Source: Platerodrilus igneus (taxonomy: Eukaryota > Arthropoda > Insecta > Coleoptera > Lycidae). From it: a DNA stretch of 64,000 nt. The notes under the pieces are model-generated. The model made no database searches. It was not told where the DNA came from and was given only the letters and a program-made list of their open reading frames with translations. Every line of letters begins with the position of its first letter. Within the stretch, counting starts at the first letter, position 1. The stretch covers positions 3,782,001-3,846,000 of the forward strand of contig JARFIW010001670.1 in the NCBI GenBank assembly GCA_036346225.1, given 5' to 3'. The position numbers were made by a program, and so were the translations under genes. Of this stretch, positions 21,489 to 33,216 are shown piece by piece.

Positions 21489-22110
21489 GCGAGCATCATC
21501 ATTAGGTCTTCAGTCCTGGAACTGGTTAGACGCGTACCATTATTGTTTCCTATTCTGAACTAACCTACAGATTTCCTGAAATTTGCACAGTCTGCATCTA
21601 TCACTATCTGATCTAGGTCAACATCTACCTCTTTTTTCCTATCTCTGCTTGTAATATATCCCATACTATTCCCCAAAAATCCCTTAGAACGTATCCTGAC
21701 CTTCTATTTCTCTTATCTCTTTCCCCAGATATCCTTGTTCCCCTACAATTTATATTACATATTTGTTATTATCTTTGTCTGTCCATGCTATCGTCCTCAT
21801 ACATCTGAAGCACAGCATTTCAAAAGGCTGCTACCGTTTTTCTGTCTGCGTTTCAGACTGCCCGTATTTCATAGGCATACTGTGCTGTGCTCCACACATA
21901 TGCTTTCACAAATTTTTTTCTTGTTCTATGTTAGTTGTCTTTCCTCATAGGCGCTGTTCTTTCTTGTTAGATGACGTTCGGTCACCTTCTATTGTTTTAC
22001 AATTATATACCCTATTTCTCCGACCTTCAGTGGTTGTGAAGGGAGGTAAGCAGCATGTAGCTACCAAGTTCCCCCAATACTTAACCATTTACCGATTTAA
22101 TATATTTTCC
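21489..22110 (-). mobile_element. LINE 3' fragment joined to a SINE-like 3' domain
   Basis: The minus strand again resembles the LINE C-terminal coding end, and is followed on the plus strand by GAAGGGAGGTAAGCAGC and CTACCAAGTTCCCC, a segment also seen after SINE bodies (32685-32745). The 134-residue plus-strand frame over it is antisense to LINE-derived text, so it is not a gene. Copy 2: about 28231-28856. Confidence 0.6.
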
Positions 22111-22195
22111 AATATATCTTTTCGCACAGTCAACATTAGTTGCAGATATTTCGCAACCAACAACTAATTGTTTATATTAATCAACAGATTTATCT

Positions 22196-22597
22196 GCGCT
22201 TATTTTTTCGTCATTAGCTTTTCCGTCTCAAAACTGGTTGGACACGTACCTGCACTTATTTATATTCTGAGCTAGCCTAGATAGTTTTCTGAAATTCTCA
22301 CGCAGCATGTGTATGCAGCTCGTTCCCCTTCTATTATTTTCTAATTTTATGCCCTATTTCACCGAGATTCAGTGAAGGGGGTTAAGCAACCTGTGGCTAC
22401 CAAGATCCCCCAACACTTAGACATTTGTCGAAATCCTTTGACACACTTAACGTAATTCGAGAATATTGCCCAACCAATTCTTATAATAATCATCATGTTT
22501 ACGCACAGTTACTTTTTCGACATTAGTTTATCCATCTTGGGACTGGTTGGACGCGCACCTCCATTTATTTCTATTCTGGGCTAGCCTACACATTTCC
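22196..22597 (-). mobile_element. Two further short LINE 3' fragments
   Basis: 22220-22430 and 22500-22597 both start with the LINE-end phrase resembling CTxxGACTGGTTGGACxCG and are separated by another GGGGGTTAAGCAACCTGTGG segment. Copy 2 is at about 28941-29342, where the last fragment continues into the full LINE. Confidence 0.55.
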
Positions 22598-22954
22598 CTT
22601 TCTCTTTTGTTTTCGTTATCAATTTAAGCGTTGGATCGTATAAAGCTGACCAGTCAATAGACTGGTCTCGGTGTTACAGATCACATATAGAAACTTATAC
22701 TTTGCCGTAAATGAAGGGTTATACCGTAAAAACTCTCAATCGACATACATTTTCTTAGGTTTATTGTGTTTTTGTTTAAAACACAAACTTTATTCATACA
22801 TAAGTACAATATCAATAAAACTTGGTTGTCAACACTTTTTGAATGGGAAGCAATATTTTGTTCTATTTATCACTTTTGCCAAATGGAATAATTAGCAACC
22901 AGCTATTCAAGGTCTATACCCACGCATTCATTGCGACGTCAAATTGTACTTATT

Positions 22955-23425
22955 ACAATCTATGCATGTGTGAAAAAGTGTGTTAAACGAAGATAGTGCT
23001 ACGACAAAGTGTTGAAGTGAAAATAGTGTTAAGTTTTTAACTTAAGTTAGTAGTCGAAATATTTTGCTATTACAACAAAATCATTTAACGGGCACAAGTG
23101 CAAAAGTAGCGGTGATTCGAAAAATGTGTCGAGACCAGAATACTGTTAAAGTTTGAACTTAAGTTAGTGTTTTGCTACTAATACAAAATAATCAGGCCGG
23201 ATCATGTGCAAAAATAGTGTTAAGGCGGAAAAAGGGTTCAGGCGAAAATAGTGTTGAAATATCAACTTAAGTTAGTAGTCCATATGTTTTACAACTGAGA
23301 CAAAGTAATTGAACGGCTACATGTGCAAAAATAGTGTTGATGCGATAATAGTGTTGCGGCGAAAATATTGTTGAGACGAAAATGATGTTACGTTTTAACT
23401 TAGGTCAGTAATAGAAATGTTTTAC
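22955..23425. repeat. Nested degenerate tandem array, second duplication copy
   Basis: This is the same array as at 16210-16680, carried by the tandem duplication and differing by one noted substitution. Confidence 0.8.
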
Positions 23426-24466
23426 TCAAGTTTGTTGCATATTATACGTTTTATTTGCGGTGCCATTCTCAAAGTAATGTTTCCACGTGAATTCTTTGGT
23501 GTGCTCGAATATCATAGAAAAATTAACACTGACCACCTCCTTTAAAACCATTCAATTTATTCTAGTAATCTTCAATTTGGTTCGTTAGTGAATCCACAAA
23601 ATACATTTGATGGTTCACCGCTTGATGAGTATAGCTGATGGAACCTAAAACCTCTGTATGCTCGCTACGCATTCGTTCAAATTGAAATACCTTGCAGTAC
23701 ATGATCATGGATGATTGACCTAACCTGCCTTTGCTCTCGTACCATAAATACTTAAAACTCATGGTTGATTTACCAAACAACACCTGTAGTATTTTATCTT
23801 GTATTTAAGCTTTCGTCAATTTGGACTATGTGACCTAAACCTCCAAACCGAAACAAATCTGGCCGCACCAGCAACTTCAAACTAATTTTTAAACTTAGCT
23901 TGCAGGGGCTAGGTACTTTAAATTCACATGATTTTGGATTATCGTGGTTATGATCGGTTAAAGGTGTTATAATCTGGAAAGCTCACCCGTTCATTAATTT
24001 GCAATTTTTTGATGGGTTGTGTTCAGGTAGTTGTGTAGGAAAGCAAGCCGTGTTAGCTGAAAAACCCAAGACAAAGTTACTGGTGGTTTCTGAAATGCTT
24101 AAACCTTTTTAAAATGAGGAATTTATAACTGTGAGTAGTATTATGAGCTTTTATGTCTATTCCTTGCGATAACGTACATGTAAATTTTAAATGTAAATTG
24201 GTTGTACTCTCGTAAAAGGAATGCAGTAAACCTGAAAGTTTATGTATTTTGTTGAACAATAAATTAGTGTTACTTAAAATTTAAGCACAGTTTGGAACAA
24301 TTTAAAATATTAAAAAATATGTACGTATAAAACGTTAAATATAATTTTATTTATATAGTTAATTGTTGATTCTTCATTGCGGCAATAAACATTAGTATTT
24401 GGAATGGATAATAAAAAATAACAACGAAAAGGCGCCAATTTAACTGTTTTCTATGTTTATTATTAA

Positions 24467-24500
24467 TGACATTTACAGAAATTGGAATTTGTAAATGTCA
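24467..24500. repeat. Short hairpin palindrome, second duplication copy
   Basis: Identical to 17729-17762. Confidence 0.7.
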
Positions 24501-27297
24501 TGTAACTTATTATGGGAAATGTAAAAATTTGAGGTGATAGTATTATTGATAGATGGTCTTTTTTAGGATTTCTTTTAGCAATGCCTGGCCAGACTGAGGT
24601 TAAAGGATTTAGGTTTTTCGTTTAAGAAAAGTATATTTGTGTGCACTTTGCCATTATTCTGTGTTAATAAAGTTTAAGTTTAAGTTGAATTTTATTTGTA
24701 TTTATTAAAAACTAGGTAAAGAGATCCATTTGTAAAAGATGTCTAGCTACCCTAGAGATAGAATCGTATTTGGAAGGTATTTTAGTTTTCAATTTTATGT
24801 AATTTGACTAAGATATTAATAAGTGTTCTAAGATATTTGAAAGAAACATAACGTATAACGTGATCAATTTAGGAACTGGAGCAAAGGAGGCCTATGCGGC
24901 ACAACTGTCTTCCGTATAAATATAATATTAAAGGGATAGCTGTGACAGTCGATGTGGCGCCCTCAATTATGACAGTCAAAGAAGCCTTCCATGGTGTCAT
25001 TAGCGTATCGTAGTTTGTTTGCATTTCAGCCAGTATGCTATTCTTATATTTTGAAGTATTCTATTTTCTTACATAATTTCTTCCATACAAACCCACTCTC
25101 GCACCATTGCAGTTTGCCGACGCACGTTATATTGCTACAGGGTCTCCAACTCTAGACAAATCAAAATTTATTAACTCTCCGCTCATTTTATCCGTAAAAA
25201 ATATTCTTTAAGAAATCCAAAGTTACTCAATTATACTATGATGCAACAAAAGTAAAGCAACAACAATCGATATCAACGTACTGAATTATACATTGCACTT
25301 TGTCAACACTAAGGTATACTTACATTTCTTCCACATTCATATTCATTGGAATTTACATTTCAACATTTTCAATCAATATGGGATATCTTTAAAGAAAGTC
25401 TTCGAATTTTTAAGAACGATTCTCAACATATCCAAATATTATAATTCTTTCAATACTGTTAAAGTACCTTTTTGGCATGTAATTGTCGGTGTATGTTCAT
25501 TCAGACACTTCAGATATTTATTTTTTATTTTATAACTGCTATTTAAACTTGTATATTTTATTACTTTCTACGACTTTAGGTTTGTCTTTAAGTGCTTGAA
25601 TTTCTTTTGTATTTAGCATTTTATGTATTAAATGACCTGCACTTCCATTGATATTTAATGCTATTGCTATTTAATATTTTTTGAAGTTTTCAAATCTTTG
25701 TCATTGTACCTTTTAACTTTATTAGCATTTTCATCTTTACAGTTTTAAATTTCTGTACTTCCTACGTTTATGCAATTTTAACTTTTGTGCAATTTTAATG
25801 GTTGTTCTTTTTTGTAGTAGCCGTGTAAATTAATGTAAATGCCTTTATATATACAGACGCCAATTTCAACTTATTACATTTCTTTCCTTTATGTAATTTT
25901 ATCTTTTGTTAAATTTTAGCTATTGTGACCATGTAAATTAATACAAATGCCTTTAAATACAGATGCCTTCTTTCCTCATTATCCTATTAATTTGTATCAT
26001 TTGTTCTATTTCTTTAATTTAAAGACCACGGTTTCAAACGTATGGCTTGTGTCGTGAAACAAAATCATCGGTTTTAAAATTTAGAATTTTAGAATTGTTA
26101 CGTCAGCAAATACCACACTCATGTTTTTAGAAAAATTTTCAATCTATACTATAATCAGATTTCCTACGAATGTTCTTGAAACTAAGGAGGTTTTGACTTT
26201 CCAGTACAACAAATTATCGCACGCTAAACCTTTTAGTAACAACTGCAATCCTGACTAGCGAAAGTATATCTTTATTAATTTCTTAGCAAAAGTTAAAACA
26301 ATTAACAAAATCATCCTTTTAAAAAATTTTAATTAAGTAAATTTCTCTTTAATCACCCTTTTGTAAAAATTATAAAGAGCAATTAATACCTATGATGACT
26401 AAAGTAATTATTTTGATATTGTCGTACGAACAAGTTCAAGTTTTACCAAATAAGGACTGTGACATTATTCATCATACAAAGAGAAGATTATAGAGATCAA
26501 TGACATTCCTAAAGCTCCTTCTACATCTAGCTGAATTAAACAGTTTAAAAAACAAAATAAAGATGATCAAAACCATGTAGCGATTTATCGCGCCTGTCGT
26601 CATTCATTTAATTATGCTGGCGCAATTATGGTTTGTAATTAATTTCAATGTTAATGTTTTGTTAAATAGCTCGTGAATTATTGCTTTGCTCTAGTGCTAT
26701 ACATGCAGTTATGGTAGCTGTTGGTTTAATGCAGTTAAAGATTGCTATTTAAATTAGTTGTGCAAAAACCATTTTTAACCTTTCAAGTAATGTATGGGAC
26801 AGCGATCTGCATTAGTTTAAATTAAGGTCTTCCACGTAATTAATTCCTTTATGATCGATATGTCAACAACTTTATAGGTATATTAATGGTTTGGAGCAAC
26901 ACCAACTAAACCTAGCAAAAGTGTGCATTGTTTTATTTGTTATAATTATTTGTTACCATAATTATTTTGTCTGTAATAATGTACACTATTGCAATTTTAG
27001 GTTAAGTATGTTTTTGAATCCTAGCTCCACAAAAATGCAACTTTCTTACTATACTTCAGCAAACCAAATTAATATAGAAGAAGTAGAACACCGAAATACG
27101 CAGCAGTTCGATACATGATTTATTTTCCCGATTTCATATTGACTTTGTTGTATTTCTAATTTCTACTGGCGAGAAACGTCTGTCTTTAATTTTTTAAAAA
27201 TTTTAAATTGTGGGAAGTTTTAAACCAAGAATCGCGCTTGTTATATTTTTAAAATCGGGACATCTTTTGCGAAATATTTCTGAATAATGCGGTACAT

Positions 27298-27802
27298 CAT
27301 CATCATCATTAAGTCCTCCGTCCTGGAACTGGTTAAACACGTACCCTTATTGTTTCATTTCTGAACTAACCTGCATCTATCACTATCTGATCTAGGTCTA
27401 CATCTACCTCCCTTTCCTATCTCTGCTTGTAATATATCTTGTACTATTTTTCAAAAATGCCTTAGAACGCATTCTGCCTTTTTATTTCTCTAATTTTTTC
27501 CCACAGATAACTTTATTCCCCTACTATTTCTATAACCTATTTGTTATTAACTTTGTCTGTCCATACTATCATCCTCATGCAGCTGAAACACAACATTCCA
27601 AAACGCTGCTACCGTTTTTCTGTCTGCTTTTCCTACTACCCGTATTTCATAGGCATACTGTGCTGTGCTCCACACATATGCTTTTAACAATTTATCTCTT
27701 GTTTCTGTTTGTTGTCTTTGATCATAGGCGCTGTTCTTTCTTGTTAAATGCAGTTCGGTCCCCTTCTATTGTTTTACAATTACATACCCTATTTCTCCGA
27801 CA
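27298..27802 (-). mobile_element. 3' LINE fragment, second duplication copy
   Basis: Same as 20563-21065, carried in duplication copy 2. Confidence 0.65.
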
Positions 27803-27828
27803 TTCAGTGGCTGTGTAAGGGGGGGGGG

Positions 27829-28139
27829 GCACCACTACGCCATAGTGGTGTGTGTGTGTGACTACTACTTCCAAGGTCCCGGGTTCGAATTCCTACACGG
27901 TACGCTTGAAAAATGTTGGGCAAGCATTTTTCACAAAAATACACTCTCGTTCGGATGAGAAGTAAAATGGAGGTCTCGTGTGTGATTGTTGTCACGCACG
28001 TTAAAGAACCCTACCGTGCTTGGAACGACAAGGGTTCGGCAAAATTCCAAATTTTCCAGGTAAAAAAAAACTCGCTTCCTGGTCAATGTAGTACCTTCGG
28101 GTGGAGCATTGGGAAATCACATGTAAGGTTGTGAAAGGG
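27829..28139 (+). mobile_element. tRNA-derived SINE, second duplication copy
   Basis: Same as 21093-21399, with a longer G-run before it. Confidence 0.8.
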
Positions 28140-28143
28140 TGGG

Positions 28144-28230
28144 GGGTTCCGTGGCGTAGTTGGTATGCATGTGACTACTACGCTCAAGGTCCCGGGTTCG
28201 AATCCCGACACGGTCCGCTTTAAAAATGTT
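28144..28230 (+). mobile_element. SINE head, second duplication copy
   Basis: Box A is at 28152-28163 and box B at 28195-28205. The GGG before TTCG is one base longer than in copy 1. Confidence 0.75.
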
Positions 28231-28856
28231 AGGCGAGCATCATCATTAGGTCTTCAGTCCTGGAACTGGTTAGACGCGTACCATTATTGTTTCCTATTCT
28301 GAACTAACCTACAGATTTCCCTGAAATTTGCACAGTCTGCATCTATCACTATCTGATCTAGGTCAACATCTACCTCTTTTTTCCTATCTCTGCTTGTAAT
28401 ATATCCCATACTATTCCCCAAAAATCCCTTAGAACGTATCCTGACCTTCTATTTCTCTTATCTCTTTCCCCAGATATCCTTGTTCCCCTACAATTTATAT
28501 TACATATTTGTTATTATCTTTGTCTGTCCATGCTATCGTCCTCATACATCTGAAGCACAGCATTTCAAAAGGCTGCTACCGTTTTTCTGTCTGCGTTTCA
28601 GACTGCCCGTATTTCATAGGCATACTGTGCTGTGCTCCACACATATGCTTTCACAAATTTTTTTCTTGTTCTATGTTAGTTGTCTTTCCTCATAGGCGCT
28701 GTTCTTTCTTGTTAGATGACGTTCGGTCACCTTCTATTGTTTTACAATTATATACCCTATTTCTCCGACCTTCAGTGGTTGTGAAGGGAGGTAAGCAGCA
28801 TGTAGCTACCAAGTTCCCCCAATACTTAACCATTTACCGATTTAATATATTTTCCA
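28231..28856 (-). mobile_element. LINE 3' fragment, second duplication copy
   Basis: Same as 21489-22110. Confidence 0.6.
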
Positions 28857-29272
28857 ATATATCTTTTCGCACAGTCAACATTAGTTGCAGATATTTCGCA
28901 ACCAACAACTAATTGTTTATATTAATCAACAGATTTATCTGCGCTTATTTTTTCGTCATTAGCTTTTCCGTCTCAAAACTGGTTGGACACGTACCTGCAC
29001 TTATTTATATTCTGAGCTAGCCTAGATAGTTTTCTGAAATTCTCACGCAGCATGTGTATGCAGCTCGTTCCCCTTCTATTATTTTCTAATTTTATGCCCT
29101 ATTTCACCGAGATTCAGTGAAGGGGGTTAAGCAACCTGTGGCTACCAAGATCCCCCAACACTTAGACATTTGTCGAAATCCTTTGACACACTTAACGTAA
29201 TTCGAGAATATTGCCCAACCAATTCTTATAATAATCATCATGTTTACGCACAGTTACTTTTTCGACATTAGT

Positions 29273-29695
29273 TTATCCATCTTGGGACTGGTTGGACGCG
29301 CACCTCCATTTATTTCTATTCTGGGCTAGCCTACACATTTCCCTAAAATTCCTGCAGCCTACATCTTTTACTATCTGTGTGCAATAGTGTAACCTAGGTC
29401 TGCCTCTTCTTGTCTTTTTGCCTATCTCTGCTTCTAATATATTCCGTACTATTCCCTCATGCCGTAGTATGTGGCCTATCATCCTATCTCTCCTATTTTT
29501 TATCGTTTTCCACATATTTCTTTCTTTCCCTACCATTTTTAGTACCTCTTCTTTCTTAACTTTGTCTGTCCATGATATCTTCATCATACGTCTGTAGCAC
29601 CACATTTCAAGGCTTTTACCTTTTTTGTCCGCTTCTCCTACTGTCCAGGCTTCACAGCCGTACAGTGCTGTGCTCCACACATATGTTTTAAGCAA
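29273..29695 (-). pseudogene. LINE C-terminal domain (post-RT)
   Basis: The text STALYGCEAWTVGEADKKGK and EMWCYRRMMKISWTDKVKKE is the well-conserved region after RT in this LINE family, followed by RDRMIGHILRHEGI. It is open for 140 codons. The tandem duplication's right breakpoint (29343) cuts through this block. Confidence 0.8.
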
Positions 29696-29699
29696 TCTT

Positions 29700-31289
29700 T
29701 TCCTTGTTTCTATGTTTGTGGTCTTTGAACACAGTAGTTGCTTTTCTTATTCAATGTAGCACGACCTTGTGCTAATCTTTGTTTTATATCTTTTGTGCTT
29801 TTCCCATCTTATTATTTGGCTTCCTAGGTAGCAGAAATCCTTAACCTCCTGTAAGTTCGTTTACATACTTGTATTCTTGTTTTTGATTTATTTTCCCCAC
29901 CTTTGCATACTAGAACTTTAGTTTTAGTTTTGTTAATTTTCATACCGTATCTCTCTGTTAGAACCGTTTCCATTTCATAAAGAGCAGCTTCTTACTCTTC
30001 CTTGCTAGACGCTAATACCGCTATATCATCTGCAAATCTAACATATCAATTTTTTGTCCTTGCATAGTAATTCCAAATGTCTTCCTGCATTAGACAGTAT
30101 TCATTGCCTCTTTTATGTACAAGTTAAAAATTAATGGGGATAGGGTTCATCCCTGTCTCACCCCTTTCCTAATGTTTACTTCTCTACGTTCCTGCTCTAA
30201 TTCTACTACTGCTGTTTGCTCTTTGTATAAGCCATGTACTATTCGTCTATCCCTATAACTCATTCCAATCTTTTTTAGTATTTCAAACATTTTTTTCCAT
30301 TTTACATTGTCGAATGCTTTTTCCAGATCTACAAACCCTATATACACGCTTTCCCCTTTTTCTATTGTTTTCTCCATTATCACTCTCAGAGCTAAAATAG
30401 CCTCCCGTGTTCCCCTGTTTCGCCAAAACCCAAATTGGTCTTCTCCTAGTATTTCTTCCGGCCGTTTTTCCATTCGTCTTTGCACAATTATAGTTAATAT
30501 TTTTGACACGTGTGCTGTCAAACTTATTGTTCGAAGATTTTCACATCTATCCGCGCCTTTCTTTTTTGGTATAGTTACTATGATGCTTCGTTTGAAATCT
30601 TTGGGTATTTCACCTGTCTCATACATATAGCTTACAAGTTGGAAGAGACGTTCTGTTACTGCTTGTCCAGCGGCTTTTAGAGTTTCTGCTTGCACCTTAT
30701 CTGTACCCGGCGCCTTACCATTTTTCAGACTCTTTAATGCTAATTCAAACTCATCTCTAAGTATAGGATATCTCAAGTCATCATTTTTAATGTCTGATTT
30801 ATGTTCTAATGCAGTTAGTTCCTCTCCTGCATATAAATTCCCTATATATTCTTGCCATCTACCCACTTTCTCTACGTTTTCTATGATGACGTTTCCTTGT
30901 GCGTCCCTTATATTTTTGCCATTCGGTTTTATATCCCTAAAATCCATTCTAATTAATTTGTATGCTTCGTCTGTCTTTTCTATTTCCATCTTCGTTTGTA
31001 CCTCTTTGCACTTTTCATCAATCCGTTGTTCTTTAGCTTTCCTGCATTTTCGAATAATTTCCCATTTTATGGCTTTGTATCTCTGTTTTCCTGTTTCGTC
31101 TGATTTATTTTTGTATTTTCGTCTTTCTTCTATTAAATTCAGGATATCCTTTGTTATCCATGGTTTCTTATTTTCTTTTTGTGTATACCCCAGAATATCT
31201 CTGGCCGCCATGTCTAGGCTGGATTTAATGTTATTCCATTCTGTTTCTACTTCCTTAGTATCAGATATTTTCCCGATATCTTTGAGCAA
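29700..31289 (-). pseudogene. LINE reverse transcriptase domain
   Basis: From 31289 the frame carries a basic linker, then NGKAPGTDKVQAETLK, IPKDFKRSIIVTIPKKK, EDQFGFWRNRGTREAIL and YIGFVDLEKAFDNVKW (domain 3), ending at RKGVRQG. There TGA (30149-30147) replaces the expected cysteine codon and the text continues as TLSPLIFNLY. After a frameshift the catalytic box appears as RFADDIAVLASS (about 30039-30010). The length and motif order are normal for the family; the stop and frameshifts make it non-functional. Confidence 0.85.
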
Positions 31290-31389
31290 TTCATTTGACT
31301 TTTTTTCAAATCATTCCTGAATATCTTTATCTTTTAGTTTCTTTTAGTCCAAGTGCCTTTTTCCGTTTCTTTTTTTCACATTCTTAAAT

Positions 31390-32161
31390 TTAAGTGCGGC
31401 CTTCATAATTACGATGCTGTGGTCAGTATCTATATCTGCTTCTGGGTAGCTTCTACAGTCTTTTACTTGATTCCTAAACCGTTGTCTAACAAGAATCTAA
31501 CCTATTTGATATCTTCCTATATCTCCTGGCATCTTCCACGTATATCGTCTTCTAGCATGATGTTGAAATAATGTGTTTGTGATGATTAAATTGTTCTTGT
31601 CGCAAAATTCTACCAACCTATTTCCCCTGTCGTTTCTCGTGCCTAAACCAACTAAACCTACTACCGCTTCTTCCCTACCCTCACCTACCACGGCATTAAA
31701 ATCCCCCGTAGTTATTAAATTTTCGTGTCCTGTATACTTGTATTATTACTGTGTTTACCGGTTTAGATTCTAATCTAACCATGAGTACTCTTTCGTTCTT
31801 TTGCAAGTAATTTTCTACACAGTATCCTATCTTTTTTTGCATAACATCCCCACACCCAAATTTCCTTCCTCTGCTCCTGTATGAATTACCCTGAAGTCTC
31901 CACTCCAAAAATCCCCGTCTCTGGCCACCGAACTTCGCTGATCTCTACTATGTCTAGTGATAACCTATTCATTTCGATTTTTAGGTTCTCTAGCTTACCT
32001 ACTTGCTTCATACTTCTAACATTCCACGCTCCGACTCGCAGAGTGTTTCCGACTCTTATTTTTAACTTTCCGATCGTATCCTCCGAAATACTCCCCTCCC
32101 GGAGATCCGAATGGGGGACTATTTTAACTCCGGAATTTTTTACCCCAGAGAATGCCATCAT
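31390..32161 (-). pseudogene. LINE apurinic endonuclease domain
   Basis: The domain nicks the target to prime reverse transcription. The N-terminal part reads RVGAWNVRSMKQVGKLENLK with the expected continuation LDIVEISEVRW (about 31890-32050). The middle gives RLVEFCDKNNLIITNTLFQH and RYTWKMPGDIGRYQ. The C-terminal catalytic block is DTDHSIV (about 31410-31430), a variant of the usual SDH. Frames are broken between about 31880 and 31700 and again near 31497, so no intact protein is made. Confidence 0.8.
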
Positions 32162-32452
32162 GTTTGTTACAATTTAAGTACGCTGTGTACTTGGAATATA
32201 ATGTGGTGGTTTTCCGCTGCCTTCCACATCGCCGTAGTGTGTCTTAGACTGCCATACCGACCCCTGTGGTGTCTGTCAATCAAAGTACCGAAAGAACCGC
32301 TGCCCTCTTTCGGGGACCTATTTTAGTCTGGTTCCTCACTAACGACCCTACTACTTTGGTTTGACCTGTAGTTTGGTTCTTTAGCTCATTAGAACACGCA
32401 AGCCATTTCACCTGTTCTAGTAATTTAGAACTTCGGCAAGGTGCAGGTCCAT

Positions 32453-32745
32453 TCGAAATGGGTTAGGCAAGCATTTTTCACAAAAATACGCCCTCCTTCA
32501 GATGGGAGGCAAAATGGAGGTCCCGTGTGTGAGTGTTGTCACGCACCTTAAAGATTCCTACCATGCTTGAAATAACAAGAGTTCGGTAAAATTCAAAATT
32601 TCCAAGTAAAAGAAACTAGTTTCCTAGCCAATGCAGTATCTCCAGGAGGGGCATTGGAAAATTACATGTAAGGTTGTGAATGAGGGTAAGCAGCCTGTGG
32701 CTGCCAAGTTCCCGATCCCTTGAACATTTGCCGTTTTAATATTTT
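32453..32745 (+). mobile_element. SINE body lacking its tRNA head
   Basis: Starts at GTTAGGCAAGCATTTTTCAC and contains TCACGCACCTTAAAGATTCC in the centre. It ends with the GGTAAGCAGCCTGTGGCTGC 3' domain. It abuts the 5' end of LINE copy A. Confidence 0.7.
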
Positions 32746-33216
32746 TTCCTCTCTCAATAGCATAAGCTTTATCATTAAATACCATTTCTTCATAATCTAG
32801 TTATTTCTTCTTCATTTGATGTTTTGATTATTTACTGACGTCTAGTTTTTCTGCTTTGTGAAGTAACATAAGCGGAATTTGTTATTCCAGTATCTGCATG
32901 TTCAAATCAAGATAGAATTCATCTCGACATGAAATACACTTACAATCTGGACATTGTAGACTAAGACACCTCGAAGAACTTATTCACTGGGCGTAATAAC
33001 TCAGATGCTCGCTGCTCATTAAATGAAACAATTTTATTTCTATTACCTTAGTCAAATTTTACGATTCAGTCTGGACTGTTCTGGAATTACTGCTTGATAC
33101 CTTGTCAAATCTTGTTCACTCGATTGCTCATATAGTAAATGTCATTACAGTTCAGGTGTCATGTTGTTGGCTTTCGGAAAACTGTGGCATTCTTTGTGTG
33201 TCTTAAAAACATCATA
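32746..33216. other. Spacer without recognisable gene
   Basis: No supported feature; flanks the mariner-type insertion site. Confidence 0.4.

Larger units (their letters stand above)
15853..22597. repeat. Tandem duplication, copy 1 (unit about 6,745 bp)
   Basis: Every landmark recurs 6,734 to 6,745 bp downstream. Copy 1 begins at CTTTCTCTTTTG (15853) and runs to CACATTTCCC, where the junction at about 22598 fuses directly to the start of copy 2 with a 2-bp overlap (CT). I saw one substitution (G at 16403, A at 23148); nearly all other differences are homopolymer lengths. The unit has no convincing gene. It holds a nested array, a hairpin, a SINE and SINE head, and several LINE 3' fragments. 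Confidence 0.95.
22598..29342. repeat. Tandem duplication, copy 2
   Basis: Repeats copy 1 to its end at TACACATTTCCC (29343). Beyond that the APE-type LINE continues, so the right breakpoint lies inside the 3' part of that LINE. Early in the unit copy 2 has the shorter homopolymers; around 27820-28320 it has the longer ones. Confidence 0.95.
29273..32460 (-). mobile_element. APE-type LINE (endonuclease-reverse transcriptase family), copy A
   Basis: Endonuclease, reverse transcriptase and the C-terminal domain are all present in order on the minus strand, interrupted by frameshifts and stops. The 5' non-coding part (about 32170-32460) is shared with copy B (37690-38058). The family resembles RTE-like and craniofacial-development-protein-2-like elements common in invertebrates; exact clade not determined. 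Confidence 0.85.

Noticed and set aside
21763..22167. 134-residue plus-strand frame, repeated at 28508-28912
   Set aside because: It is antisense to LINE C-terminal sequence, and its conservation comes from the tandem duplication.
15853..29342. Reading the two repeats as a pair of LTRs or a CRISPR-like array
   Set aside because: The units are directly adjacent, have no internal region or TG/CA ends, and are kilobases long; a plain tandem duplication explains them.
30790..31320. 176-residue plus-strand frame
   Set aside because: Antisense shadow of the LINE linker and RT coding region on the minus strand.
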